A stretch of DNA of 64,000 bases from Kribbella flavida DSM 17836 (GTDB lineage Bacteria > Actinomycetota > Actinomycetes > Propionibacteriales > Kribbellaceae): assembly GCF_000024345.1 (NCBI RefSeq), contig NC_013729.1, forward strand, positions 6,386,001 to 6,450,000, given 5' to 3'. Below are positions 9,024 to 16,355 of this stretch, piece after piece. Positions within the stretch are counted from its first letter, which is position 1. The number at the start of each line of letters is the position of its first letter. The translations under genes were made by a program, and so were the position numbers. Below the pieces are notes generated by a model. The model made no database searches. It had not been told where the DNA came from and saw only the letters and a program-made list of their open reading frames with translations.

Positions 9024-9052
9024 TTGCCCCCGGCAGCGTTGCTGCCTACCGT
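9024..9052 (+). promoter_or_regulatory. promoter of the EF-Tu leader
   Basis: TTGCCC (9024-9029) and TACCGT (9047-9052) are separated by 17 bases. The start codon of a small leader ORF begins seven bases after the -10 box, so transcription probably starts on it. An AATT stretch sits just upstream of the -35 box; WhiB7-dependent promoters carry an AT-rich patch there, but here it is only suggestive. Confidence 0.6.
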
Positions 9053-9059
9053 GATGATC

Positions 9060-9179
9060 ATGTTCCGCGCGGATTCTGCTGCGTACCTGTCGGCCCTGGG
9101 CCTGACGGGCGCTGCCGCGTGGATGTCAGCGGATTCAACGCTGTTCACCGGCGCGCGAAGCCGACCCTCCTCCTGCTGA
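9060..9179 (+). CDS. 39-aa leader peptide upstream of EF-Tu paralogue
   Basis: ATG 9060 opens a 39-codon reading frame ending in TGA 9177-9179. It begins exactly where a leaderless transcript from the 9024-9052 promoter would begin. Its last codons (RSRPSSC) are encoded by the 5-prime arm (9164-9173) of a 10-bp hairpin, so a ribosome finishing the leader would block that hairpin. This geometry is what a translated attenuator needs. The peptide has no signal sequence or known domain, and an arrest motif is not obvious. Confidence 0.5.
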   Translation: MFRADSAAYLSALGLTGAAAWMSADSTLFTGARSRPSSC

Positions 9180-9201
9180 AGCAGGACCCGCGGAGGAGGG
9201 T
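9164..9201 (+). promoter_or_regulatory. putative anti-terminator hairpin A
   Basis: ACCCTCCTCC (9164-9173) pairs perfectly with GGAGGAGGGT (9192-9201) over 10 bp; a small CTGC-TGAA-GCAG stem sits in the loop. The right arm is shared with hairpin B (9191-9227), so only one can form at a time. Confidence 0.6.
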
Positions 9202-9227
9202 GGCACGGCAACCGGCCCCCTCCACCG
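9191..9227 (+). terminator. putative attenuator hairpin B before EF-Tu
   Basis: GGAGGG (9195-9200) pairs with CCCTCC (9218-9223) and continues inward through GGC/GCC and CGG/CCG to a CAA loop, with single-base bulges at 9201 and 9205; CGG/CCG extends it outward past an A-A mismatch. It is very stable but lacks a T-run. It excludes hairpin A. When the leader is fully translated, B should form and reduce downstream expression. Confidence 0.5.
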
Positions 9228-9307
9228 CAGTGCTCGCTGTGCGTGGACGGACAGGGCCGTGGGTCCTGGCTTCGTCGAATCCATTGACCAGCAAAGGAAA
9301 ACACCTC

Positions 9308-10495
<1,188 letters not shown>

Positions 10496-10507
10496 AGAGG
10501 TGCCAGG

Positions 10508-10538
10508 GGTGCCCCGGGCTGTTGCCCGGGGCACCTTT
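10508..10538. terminator. bidirectional terminator
   Basis: A perfect 12-bp stem (10508-10519 with 10524-10535) with a TGTT loop is followed by TTT. It ends tuf from the left and the DUF4031 gene from the right; the latter's stop codon lies within the T-run side. Confidence 0.9.
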
Positions 10539-10795
10539 CACGTTCCCTTGCGGTGCCGCAGGCCGGAGTCGATCAGCCGGCGGACCAGCACCCGGCTCGG
10601 CACCGGGACCGCGCCGGCGGCGACCATCTCGTCGTACAGGTCGGACGGTACGTCGTAGTGGTCGCGGTCGAAGCCGCGGGCGGGAATGCCGACCTTGCGG
10701 GCGAAGGCGTGCAGCTCGTCGTACGACTCGTCGCTGACCAGGTGCGACCAGACCCGGTCCCAGCCCGGCCAGACCGGGGGGTCGATCAGGATCAC
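10538..10795 (-). CDS. DUF4031 domain protein
   Basis: 85 residues matching the compact DUF4031 pattern: ILIDPPVWP near the N-terminus, WSHLVSD, ELHAFARKVGIP, FDRDHYDVP and RVLVRRLIDSGLR at the end. The function of the family is not known. The acidic and histidine positions (DPP, H in WSHL, DRDHYD) look like a small active or metal site. Start GTG 10795 overlaps the cutC stop as GTGA, so it is coupled to cutC and probably shares its control by the LacI regulator across the divergent promoter. Confidence 0.8.
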   Translation of the reverse strand: MILIDPPVWPGWDRVWSHLVSDESYDELHAFARKVGIPARGFDRDHYDVPSDLYDEMVAAGAVPVPSRVLVRRLIDSGLRHRKGT

Positions 10796-11577
10796 GCCGT
10801 GGGCTCCTTGGTCGTCGCGGGCTCGCCGTCCTGCGTCGTGCCGGCCTGACTCCTGCTCTCCTGGGCCTTGCTGTCCTGGGCGTCGAGCAGGTTGCGCCAG
10901 GCGCGGACGAAGCGCGAGTTCACGTAGGCCTTGGTCCACGAGCCGTCCTGCCGCACCGACGAGCCGACGTGGAACTTGCGCACGCCGCTGCCGTACAGCC
11001 ACGGCACGTGCTCGGGCCGCAGCGAGCCGCCGGCCATCATCACCTTGGCCACCGCCGGGTCCTCCTTCGCCATCCGAGTCAGGTCGTCCAGCCCGTGCTG
11101 GACGCCGAGCGCCGAGCCCGCGGTCAGCACGGTGTCCAGCCCGGGCAGCGTCCGCAGTGCCCGCCAGGCCGGCCGTTGCTCCAGCACCGCGTCGATCGCG
11201 CGGTGGAACGTCCACGGCGTCCCGGCGAAGGTGCTGACCAGCGCGGCCACGGACTCGGTGTCGACCTCGTTGTCCGGCGTCAGGAACCCCAGCACGAACC
11301 CGTCCGCCCCAGCACTCAGGTAGGACTGCGCGGCGGCGGTCAGCCGGTTCAGCTCAGCGCCGTCGACCGCGAACGTGCCGGTCAGCCGCAGCATCACCCG
11401 CAGCGGCAGGTCCGTGACGCGGCGGACGGCGCTGACCGTGGACACCGACGGGCTCAGCCCGTCCGCTTCCATCGACGCGCACAGCTCCAGCCGGTCCGCC
11501 CCACCCTCCTGAGCCGCTTCCGCATCCGCCGGATGCAGCGCGATCACCTCGAGCAACGACCCCATGGGCACCATCAT
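10792..11577 (-). CDS. cutC: CutC-family TIM-barrel protein
   Basis: 261 residues. The sequence starts with LLEVIALHPADAEAAQEGGADRLELCASM and continues with the CutC signatures LRVMLR, GADGFVLGFL, TFHRAID, LDTVLTAGSA and KVMMAGGSLRPE. CutC was first linked to copper homeostasis in E. coli, but the biochemical role is unsettled. The C-terminal 35 residues beyond the barrel are polar and low-complexity. ATG 11577 is given; ATG 11565 (MGSLLEVIAL) fits the family better and neither has a strong RBS. The next gene overlaps by four bases. A LacI-type regulator is divergent, with a 44-bp dyad between, which hints at a sugar or other small-molecule inducer rather than copper. Confidence 0.88.
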   Translation of the reverse strand: MMVPMGSLLEVIALHPADAEAAQEGGADRLELCASMEADGLSPSVSTVSAVRRVTDLPLRVMLRLTGTFAVDGAELNRLTAAAQSYLSAGADGFVLGFLTPDNEVDTESVAALVSTFAGTPWTFHRAIDAVLEQRPAWRALRTLPGLDTVLTAGSALGVQHGLDDLTRMAKEDPAVAKVMMAGGSLRPEHVPWLYGSGVRKFHVGSSVRQDGSWTKAYVNSRFVRAWRNLLDAQDSKAQESRSQAGTTQDGEPATTKEPTA

Positions 11578-11621
11578 CCAGCACAGCCCGTCCGGAAAGC
11601 CGGTTGCACTGCCCGGCGATC

Positions 11622-11665
11622 TTCTGTATCGTTTTTCTAGATCGATTTAGAAGAACGATACAGAA
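11622..11665. promoter_or_regulatory. 44-bp palindromic operator between cutC and lacI-type genes
   Basis: The two 22-bp halves match at 20 of 22 positions about the centre 11643/11644 (left end TTCTGTATCG, right end CGATACAGAA). The stretch is AT-rich inside about 70% GC DNA. A LacI-family tetramer or paired dimers could bind it and control both divergent units. Confidence 0.8.
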
Positions 11666-11688
11666 ACCTGTCCGGAAGGGTGCCAGAG

Positions 11689-12729
11689 ATGTCGCCGGGA
11701 GTCACGCTGAAGACCGTCGCCCAGGCCGTCGGAGTATCGCCGTCGACCGTCTCGAACGCCTACAACAAGCCCGACCAACTGTCGGCCGCCCTGCGTGAGC
11801 GCATCCTGGCGACTGCCCAGGAGCTCGGGTACGCCGGGCCCGACGCGTCGGCGCGGGCCCTGCGCAGCGGCAAGGCCGGCGCCGTCGGCGTGCTGTTCAC
11901 CGACAAGCTGGCCTACGCCTTCTCCGACCCGTACGCCGTGGGCTTTCTCGCCGGCCTCGCCGAGGTCGCCGAGGAGTTCACCACCAGCCTGCTGCTGATG
12001 CCGCTCAGCTCGTCCGACATCCAGGGCGGCGCCAACGCGGTCCAGCAGGCGGCGATCGACGCGGCCGCGATCTTCTGCGTGGCCGGCGGGCACCCCGCGC
12101 TGGACACGCTGCGGGCCCGCGGCGTCCCGATGGTGTCGACCGACCGCGGCGACCACCCGGACCTGTCCTGGGTCGCGATCGACGAGGTCGAGGCGGCCGC
12201 CAAGCTGGGCAAGCACCTGGCACGGCTCGGTCACCGCGACATCGTGGTCCTGGTCGACAACGCCGAGGCGGCCGGCCGCCGGGCGGTCGAGATGACGCTG
12301 GACGAGGTCGGCTACACCGACTGCGAGCTGCGGATCCGTGGCCTGCAGAAGGAGATGCCGGACGCCCGGATCCGGCTGGTCTCCGGCGGGCACAACGCGT
12401 TCAGCTCCGGCCTGATCGGGGCCGAGTGGGTGCTCGACTCCCAGGACCGGCCGACCGCGATCGTCGGCCTCAGCGACGTCCAGGCGCTGGGCGCGATGGA
12501 GGCGATGCGGACCCGCGGACTGGTGCCCGGGCGCGACCTGACCGTGGCCGGCTTCGACGACATCCCGCAGGCCGAGACCGCCGGGCTGACGACGATCCGG
12601 CAGCCGATCAAGGACAAGGGCCGGACGGTCGGGCGGGTGCTGCTCGACCCGGCTGTGCAGGACCGGCAGATTCTGCTGCCGACCGAGCTGGTCGTCCGCG
12701 CCAGCAGCGGTCCCGCACCACGTAACTGA
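11689..12729 (+). CDS. LacI-family transcriptional regulator
   Basis: 346 residues: an N-terminal helix-turn-helix (TLKTVAQAVGVSPSTVSNAYNK) and a hinge (GPDASARALRSG), then a periplasmic-binding-protein-like effector domain (VGVLFTDK, YAVGFLAGLAEVAEE, TTIRQPIKDKGRTVGRVLL). ATG 11689 follows GGAAGGG by eight bases; GTG 11680 is an alternative. It faces cutC across the 44-bp dyad, which is the natural binding site for autoregulation and control of cutC-DUF4031. The effector is not predictable from the sequence. Confidence 0.9.
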   Translation: MSPGVTLKTVAQAVGVSPSTVSNAYNKPDQLSAALRERILATAQELGYAGPDASARALRSGKAGAVGVLFTDKLAYAFSDPYAVGFLAGLAEVAEEFTTSLLLMPLSSSDIQGGANAVQQAAIDAAAIFCVAGGHPALDTLRARGVPMVSTDRGDHPDLSWVAIDEVEAAAKLGKHLARLGHRDIVVLVDNAEAAGRRAVEMTLDEVGYTDCELRIRGLQKEMPDARIRLVSGGHNAFSSGLIGAEWVLDSQDRPTAIVGLSDVQALGAMEAMRTRGLVPGRDLTVAGFDDIPQAETAGLTTIRQPIKDKGRTVGRVLLDPAVQDRQILLPTELVVRASSGPAPRN

Positions 12730-12805
12730 ACCGCACCACCCCCGAACTGCCGACGGCCGACCGGTCGCCGGACGCTACTCCACGCTCTCCGAAGGGAGCA
12801 GAACC

Positions 12806-13024
12806 ATGACGTACTTCATCGCCGGCAACACCGCCGTGGAGAACGCGCGCGCCCTGGCCCAGTCGGCCCTCCCGGACGCGCCCCAGCAGCCGTACGACGA
12901 GCGCCCGCCGCGCCGGCCGCGCCCCCTGCGCGCCGGCCTCAGCGGCGTACTCCGCGCCGCCGCCGCGTACGAGCTCCGCCTCGCCAACCGCCTCGACCCC
13001 CGCTGCGAACCCGCCACCCGGTGA
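12806..13024 (+). CDS. small Pro/Arg-rich hypothetical protein
   Basis: 72 residues with a good RBS (GAAGGGAG, eight bases before ATG 12806). The N-terminus MTYFIAGNTAVENARALAQSAL is amphipathic; the middle is rich in Pro and Arg (ERPPRRPRPLRAGL) and the end is an Ala-rich helix. No membrane segment or known domain. Its stop abuts the 93-bp repeat region. I believe it is real because of the RBS and ordinary high-GC codon use, but its function is unknown. Confidence 0.5.
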   Translation: MTYFIAGNTAVENARALAQSALPDAPQQPYDERPPRRPRPLRAGLSGVLRAAAAYELRLANRLDPRCEPATR

Positions 13025-13056
13025 CCCCCACCCCCACCCCATCCCCACCTCCTCCA

Positions 13057-13316
13057 GGGATATCCCCGCAAGTTGTCGGTTCTCCCCCCGCATTCGGACG
13101 GGTGCACCCACAACTTGGCGGGATATCCCCCCGTACGGCGGCGGCGCGGGGGATATCCCCGCAGGTTGTGGGTTCTCCCCCCGTATTCGGACGGGTGCAC
13201 CCACAACTTGGCGGGATATCCCCCCGTACGGCGGCGGCGCGGGGGATATCCCCGCAAGTTGTCGGTTCTCCCCCCGTATTCGGACGGGTGCACCCACAAC
13301 TTGGCGGGATATCCCC
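13057..13316. repeat. 93-bp tandem repeat array, 2.8 copies, with nested palindromes
   Basis: Units begin at 13057, 13150 and 13243 (93, 93 and 74 bp). Each contains GGGATATCCCC at its start and again 63 bases later in inverted context, with CAAGTTGT and ACAACTTG facing each other and a GGTGCACC palindrome between. Units 1 and 3 share AAGTTGTCGG while unit 2 has AGGTTGTGGG. Because 93 is a multiple of three, all frames stay open and give a repeating 31-aa peptide, but no frame has a convincing start. It fills the gap between two small genes; otherwise nothing is seen in 13025-13395. Confidence 0.9.
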
Positions 13317-13395
13317 CGCCCCGTGCGGCGGCGGAGGTGGGGTGGGGTGGGCGCGGGGTGGGGTTTGTCGGTGGGGTCTGGCAGTCTGAAGGGCG

Positions 13396-13740
13396 ATGAG
13401 TGAGCCGGGGATCTTGCTGACCGCCCGCGCGCTGGTGCTTCACGACCTGGCCGCGCGGGGATTCGACGACGCCGCGATGGTGTCCGCGCTGGAGGACGCG
13501 GTCGCCGAGCGTCAGTGGTGGCTCGACCAGTGGCCGGACGGCGGCGAGCACATCGCCGGCCTGGTCGCTCAGGACGTGCAGGACCGGCTCTCCGACTCCG
13601 GCGTCCGCTGGCCCCGCTGCACCGCGTGCGACGACCTCAGCACCCACGAGCTGCGCATCGAGCCCGAGCTGGGTCCCGACCCGCACTGGGTCTGCGAGCG
13701 CGCCGGCATCTCCGTCTCCCGGCTCGGCCAGCTGACCTGA
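13396..13740 (+). CDS. hypothetical protein with CxxC and distal Cys
   Basis: 114 residues, ATG 13396. A helical N-terminal half (LTARALVLHDLAARGFDDAAMVSALEDAVAERQWW, described here only as helical and Trp-rich) leads into a C-terminal part with CTAC and, 25 residues on, VCERAG, which could hold a metal. No known family is recognised. It follows the 93-bp repeats directly and has no neighbour in tight spacing, so it is probably a single-gene unit. Confidence 0.6.
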   Translation: MSEPGILLTARALVLHDLAARGFDDAAMVSALEDAVAERQWWLDQWPDGGEHIAGLVAQDVQDRLSDSGVRWPRCTACDDLSTHELRIEPELGPDPHWVCERAGISVSRLGQLT

Positions 13741-13807
13741 CCTCCAGAGCCGGCTCCGACGTCCGGCGCCACCGGATCGGCGCCCGAGTGGTGGGCAGCC
13801 GTCGGGC

Positions 13808-14800
13808 TCAGCGTGCCCACTCCGGCATGTGCTGGGCCAGGTACCGGCTGCCGTACGAACCGTGCGGCAGGATCTCCCGGATCCGCTCCAGGTCGGCGGC
13901 CCCGAGCTGCACCTCGACCGCCCCCGCGTTCTCCTCCACCCGGTGCACCTTGCGCGTTCCCGGGATCGGCACGATGTCGTTGCCTTGAGCAAGTAGCCAG
14001 GCGAGCGCCAGCTGCGTCACGGTGATGCCCTTGCCCTCGGCGAAGGCCGTCAGCTCCCGCACCGCGGCCAGGTTCGCCTCGTAGTTCTTGCCCTGCCACC
14101 GGTCGTCGAAGCTGCGCATGTCGTCCTCCGGGTACTCGTGCGCCGGCCGCACGTCGCCGGTCAGGAACCCCCGCCCCAGCGGCGAGTACGGCACGAACCC
14201 GATGCCGAGCTCCCGGACGACCGGCAGCACGGTGTCCTCGACCTCCCGCTCGAACAGCGAGTACTCCGTCTGCAGCACCGACACCGGCTGCACCGCGTGC
14301 GCCCGGCGGATCGCCTCCGGCCCGGCCTCGCTCAATCCGAAGTACCGCACCTTGCCGGCCTGGATCAGCTCGCCGACCACGCCCGCGACCTCCTCGATCG
14401 GCACCGCCGGGTCGACCCGGTGCTGGTAGAACACGTCGAGGTGGTCGGTGCCCAGGTAGCGCAGGCTGTTCTCGGCGACCTGCCGGATGTTCTCCGGCCG
14501 GCTGTTCAGCGCCTCCCCCTCGAGCGGGTTCTTCGTCATGTCGAAGCCGAACTTGGTCGCCAGCACCACCTCGTCGCGGAAACCGGCGACCGCGCGGCCG
14601 AGCAGCTGCTCGTTGCTGCCGGTCCCGCTGCCGTAGAGCTCGGCGGTGTCGAAGAAGGTGATGCCGAGCTCGTACGCCCGCCGAATCGTGGCGATCCCGC
14701 CCTCCGCGTCGGCCGCGCCGTACGCCATCGTCATGCCCATCGTGCCGAGGCCGAGCGCCGAGACGTGCAGGCCCTGCCGGCCGAGTGTGCGCTGCTGCAT
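13808..14800 (-). CDS. aldo/keto reductase
   Basis: 330 residues, a TIM-barrel NADPH-dependent carbonyl reductase. The catalytic tetrad is visible: Asp and Tyr in FFDTAELYG, Lys in ATKFGF, and His in VFYQHRVD. The family end motif GNDIVPIPGTRK for NADPH binding is also present. It belongs to the AKR13/YghZ-like group acting on small aldehydes. ATG 14800 is preferred over 14818 since AAGGAGA lies seven bases before it. A TetR regulator is divergent, with two palindromic sites between, so expression is probably induced by a toxic carbonyl or drug. Confidence 0.92.
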   Translation of the reverse strand: MQQRTLGRQGLHVSALGLGTMGMTMAYGAADAEGGIATIRRAYELGITFFDTAELYGSGTGSNEQLLGRAVAGFRDEVVLATKFGFDMTKNPLEGEALNSRPENIRQVAENSLRYLGTDHLDVFYQHRVDPAVPIEEVAGVVGELIQAGKVRYFGLSEAGPEAIRRAHAVQPVSVLQTEYSLFEREVEDTVLPVVRELGIGFVPYSPLGRGFLTGDVRPAHEYPEDDMRSFDDRWQGKNYEANLAAVRELTAFAEGKGITVTQLALAWLLAQGNDIVPIPGTRKVHRVEENAGAVEVQLGAADLERIREILPHGSYGSRYLAQHMPEWAR

Positions 14801-14813
14801 GTGAGTCTCCTTG

Positions 14814-14877
14814 AACAAACCAGTTAGTTTCTACACCGTAGCCAGCACCGCCGGAAAATGCAACCAACTGGTTTGTT
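14814..14877. promoter_or_regulatory. paired TetR operator sites between AKR and tetR
   Basis: AACAAACCAGTT (14814-14825) and AACTGGTTTGTT (14866-14877) are perfect inverted copies 40 bases apart. Each lies in a shorter imperfect dyad (around 14817-14830 and 14862-14873). The right copy abuts the -10 box of the TetR gene, so binding there would also repress the regulator. Confidence 0.7.
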
Positions 14878-14881
14878 TGAG

Positions 14882-14887
14882 TAAGAT
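14882..14887 (+). promoter_or_regulatory. -10 box of leaderless tetR gene
   Basis: TAAGAT ends six bases before the ATG at 14894. No RBS is present, so the transcript probably begins at the start codon. Confidence 0.6.
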
Positions 14888-14893
14888 CAGCGC

Positions 14894-15463
14894 ATGGGAG
14901 ACGGTCAGGCAACCAGGCGGCGCATTCTCGACGCCGCGACGACCGAGTTCGCCAGCTACGGCATCGCCGGCGCCCGGGTCGACCGGATCGCCGCGAACGC
15001 CAAGGCCAACAAGGCCCAGCTCTACGCGTACTACGGCAACAAGGACGCGTTGTTCGACGCCGTGCTCGCCGAGCACGTGACGGCGAACCTCGACCTGGTA
15101 CCGCTCACCCCCGAGGACCTTCCCGGGTACGCCGTCCGCCTGTACGACGCCTACGTCGCGCAGCCGGAGCTCGTCCGGCTGGCGACCTGGGCCCGACTGG
15201 AGCGCACACCGACCGGCGACCTGTTCGCCGACTGGCAGGGGCACGACAAGGAGAAGCTGGCCGCGATCGAGGCGGCCCAGCGCAGCGGGCACATCGTGGC
15301 CGACCTGTCGCCGCTCGACGTGCACTCGATGGCCATCGCCCTGTCGGCGACCTGGGCGGCCGCGAGCATCACCCACGCCGCCGACCGTTCCGACGACGAC
15401 GCCGTGCACGAACGTCGCAGGCAGGCCCTCGCAGCGACGGTCCGGCGCGCCTTCAGCCCGTAA
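14894..15463 (+). CDS. TetR-family transcriptional regulator
   Basis: 189 residues. The N-terminal helix-turn-helix reads TRRRILDAATTEFASYGIAGARVDRIAANAKANKAQLYAYYGNKDALFDAVL in continuous helical register (only its order matters here), the standard TetR DNA-binding domain ending at about residue 60. The C-terminal ligand domain has no diagnostic motif. It is divergent from the aldo/keto reductase and sits beside two palindromes, so it most likely represses that gene and itself until an aldehyde or drug binds. Confidence 0.9.
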   Translation: MGDGQATRRRILDAATTEFASYGIAGARVDRIAANAKANKAQLYAYYGNKDALFDAVLAEHVTANLDLVPLTPEDLPGYAVRLYDAYVAQPELVRLATWARLERTPTGDLFADWQGHDKEKLAAIEAAQRSGHIVADLSPLDVHSMAIALSATWAAASITHAADRSDDDAVHERRRQALAATVRRAFSP

Positions 15464-15514
15464 CTCTCCCCTGAGAGTTCGCTGGGGACCGACTCGGGGA
15501 CCTACCTGGTCGCG

Positions 15515-15524
15515 CTACATGTAG
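15515..15524. promoter_or_regulatory. palindrome before the copper-oxidase operon
   Basis: CTACATGTAG is a perfect 10-bp palindrome about 10 bases upstream of the -10 box TAATGT (15534-15539). BlaI/CopY-type operators have related TACA..TGTA arms, so a copper- or stress-responsive repressor is possible. Confidence 0.4.
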
Positions 15525-15533
15525 TCAGTCTAC

Positions 15534-15539
15534 TAATGT
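15534..15539 (+). promoter_or_regulatory. -10 box of leaderless copper-oxidase operon
   Basis: TAATGT is followed by exactly seven bases and then ATG 15547, the spacing seen at other leaderless starts in this window. Confidence 0.55.
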
Positions 15540-15546
15540 GGGACCC

Positions 15547-15918
15547 ATGAGGGTCCTGGGAGTTCTCCGTGCCGTGGCCGTGCTGCATGCCGTCACGGTC
15601 TGCCTGCAGCCGCTACTGGCCGGCATTTACCTGAACGGCTCCACCGCTGCCGCCCGGCTGCACGGACCGGTCGGCCTCACCGCCGCCGGGCTCTGCGCCA
15701 CGCAGCTCACCCTGGCGATTCTGTGGTGGCGCGCGTCCGGTCCGGGCTGGCCGGTCGTGCTCAGCGCGGCAGTGCTGGCCGGCGAGGCGCTGATGATCCA
15801 CGCCGGCTTCGGCCGCGAGCTCGCCCTGCACCTCCCGATCGGCATGGCCGTCGTGGCGGGCAGCGTCAGCTTCGCCGCTTGGGCCGCCCGTGCTCGGCGT
15901 ACGGCGGTGGCGGCGTGA
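15547..15918 (+). CDS. four-helix membrane protein, first gene of copper-oxidase operon
   Basis: 123 residues with four hydrophobic helices and short loops. Conserved-looking polar residues sit in the helices: a His in helix 1 (VLHAVTVCLQPLLAG), a His-Gly between helices 1 and 2 (RLHGPVG), and two His near the end (MIHAGF, ALHLPIG). The next gene has the same arrangement, so both are paralogues, perhaps binding haem or copper. GTG 15538 is an in-frame alternative start. The stop overlaps the next start as GTGA. Family unknown; a role in metal delivery or electron transfer to the oxidase is inferred only from the operon. Confidence 0.7.
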   Translation: MRVLGVLRAVAVLHAVTVCLQPLLAGIYLNGSTAAARLHGPVGLTAAGLCATQLTLAILWWRASGPGWPVVLSAAVLAGEALMIHAGFGRELALHLPIGMAVVAGSVSFAAWAARARRTAVAA

Positions 15919-16355
15919 CGGCGATCGAGCAGCCGGCGCTGCGACCGGCCGAGGCGAAGCGGCCGAGGGCCACGCTGTGGCTGCTGCGGCTCGTCCTGCT
16001 CTGGCACGCCGCGCTGGTCATCGCCCAGCCGATCCTGGCCGGCTACTTCCTGTCCGGGGAGTCGGACGCGATCGCGCTGCACAGCCCGATCGGGTCGACG
16101 CTGTGGATGGTCGCCGCGCTCCAGTTCGTCGCAGCGGTCCTCTACTGGCGACCGGGCGGCGGCCGGCTCTGGCCCGCACTGGTCACCCTCGCACTGTTCT
16201 TCGCCGACTTCGTCCAACTGGTCTTCGGCCACCAGCAGAACTTCACCGTCCACGTCCCGCTCGGTACGGCCATCGTCACCACCGTCGTCCTGATGACCGT
16301 CTGGTCCTTCCGCGCCGGCGCACGCCGGGGCCGTCACCCGGAGGTTGTTCGATGA
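15915..16355 (+). CDS. four-helix membrane protein, paralogue of preceding gene
   Basis: 146 residues from GTG 15915. After a short cytoplasmic lead the four helices repeat the pattern of the previous gene: LWHAALVIAQPILAG, then LHSPIGST, then a Trp-rich loop (LYWRPGG) and a final VHVPLGTA. The shared His positions in membrane-facing segments suggest a bound cofactor. It overlaps both neighbours by four bases (GTGA before, ATGA after), so the three genes are made together. Possibly a haem- or copper-handling subunit for the oxidase; no known family is recognised. Confidence 0.7.
   Translation: MTAIEQPALRPAEAKRPRATLWLLRLVLLWHAALVIAQPILAGYFLSGESDAIALHSPIGSTLWMVAALQFVAAVLYWRPGGGRLWPALVTLALFFADFVQLVFGHQQNFTVHVPLGTAIVTTVVLMTVWSFRAGARRGRHPEVVR

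Noticed and set aside
9191..9215. T-box riboswitch before the EF-Tu gene, because GGGTGGCACGG resembles the T-box core
   Set aside because: No stem I or specifier loop can be placed, the gene is not a tRNA-synthetase or amino-acid gene, and the bases are explained by two competing hairpins.
10792..12393. Minus-strand frame opposite the LacI-type gene
   Set aside because: It mirrors codon positions of the regulator and lacks any recognisable domain or start signal.
13057..13316. CRISPR array
   Set aside because: The repeated unit has no unique spacers, the period is 93 bp of near-identical DNA and no cas genes are present.
13021..13389. A 122-aa coding gene with 31-aa repeats
   Set aside because: All three frames are open because the 93-bp unit is a multiple of three; there is no RBS and the composition is dictated by the DNA repeat.
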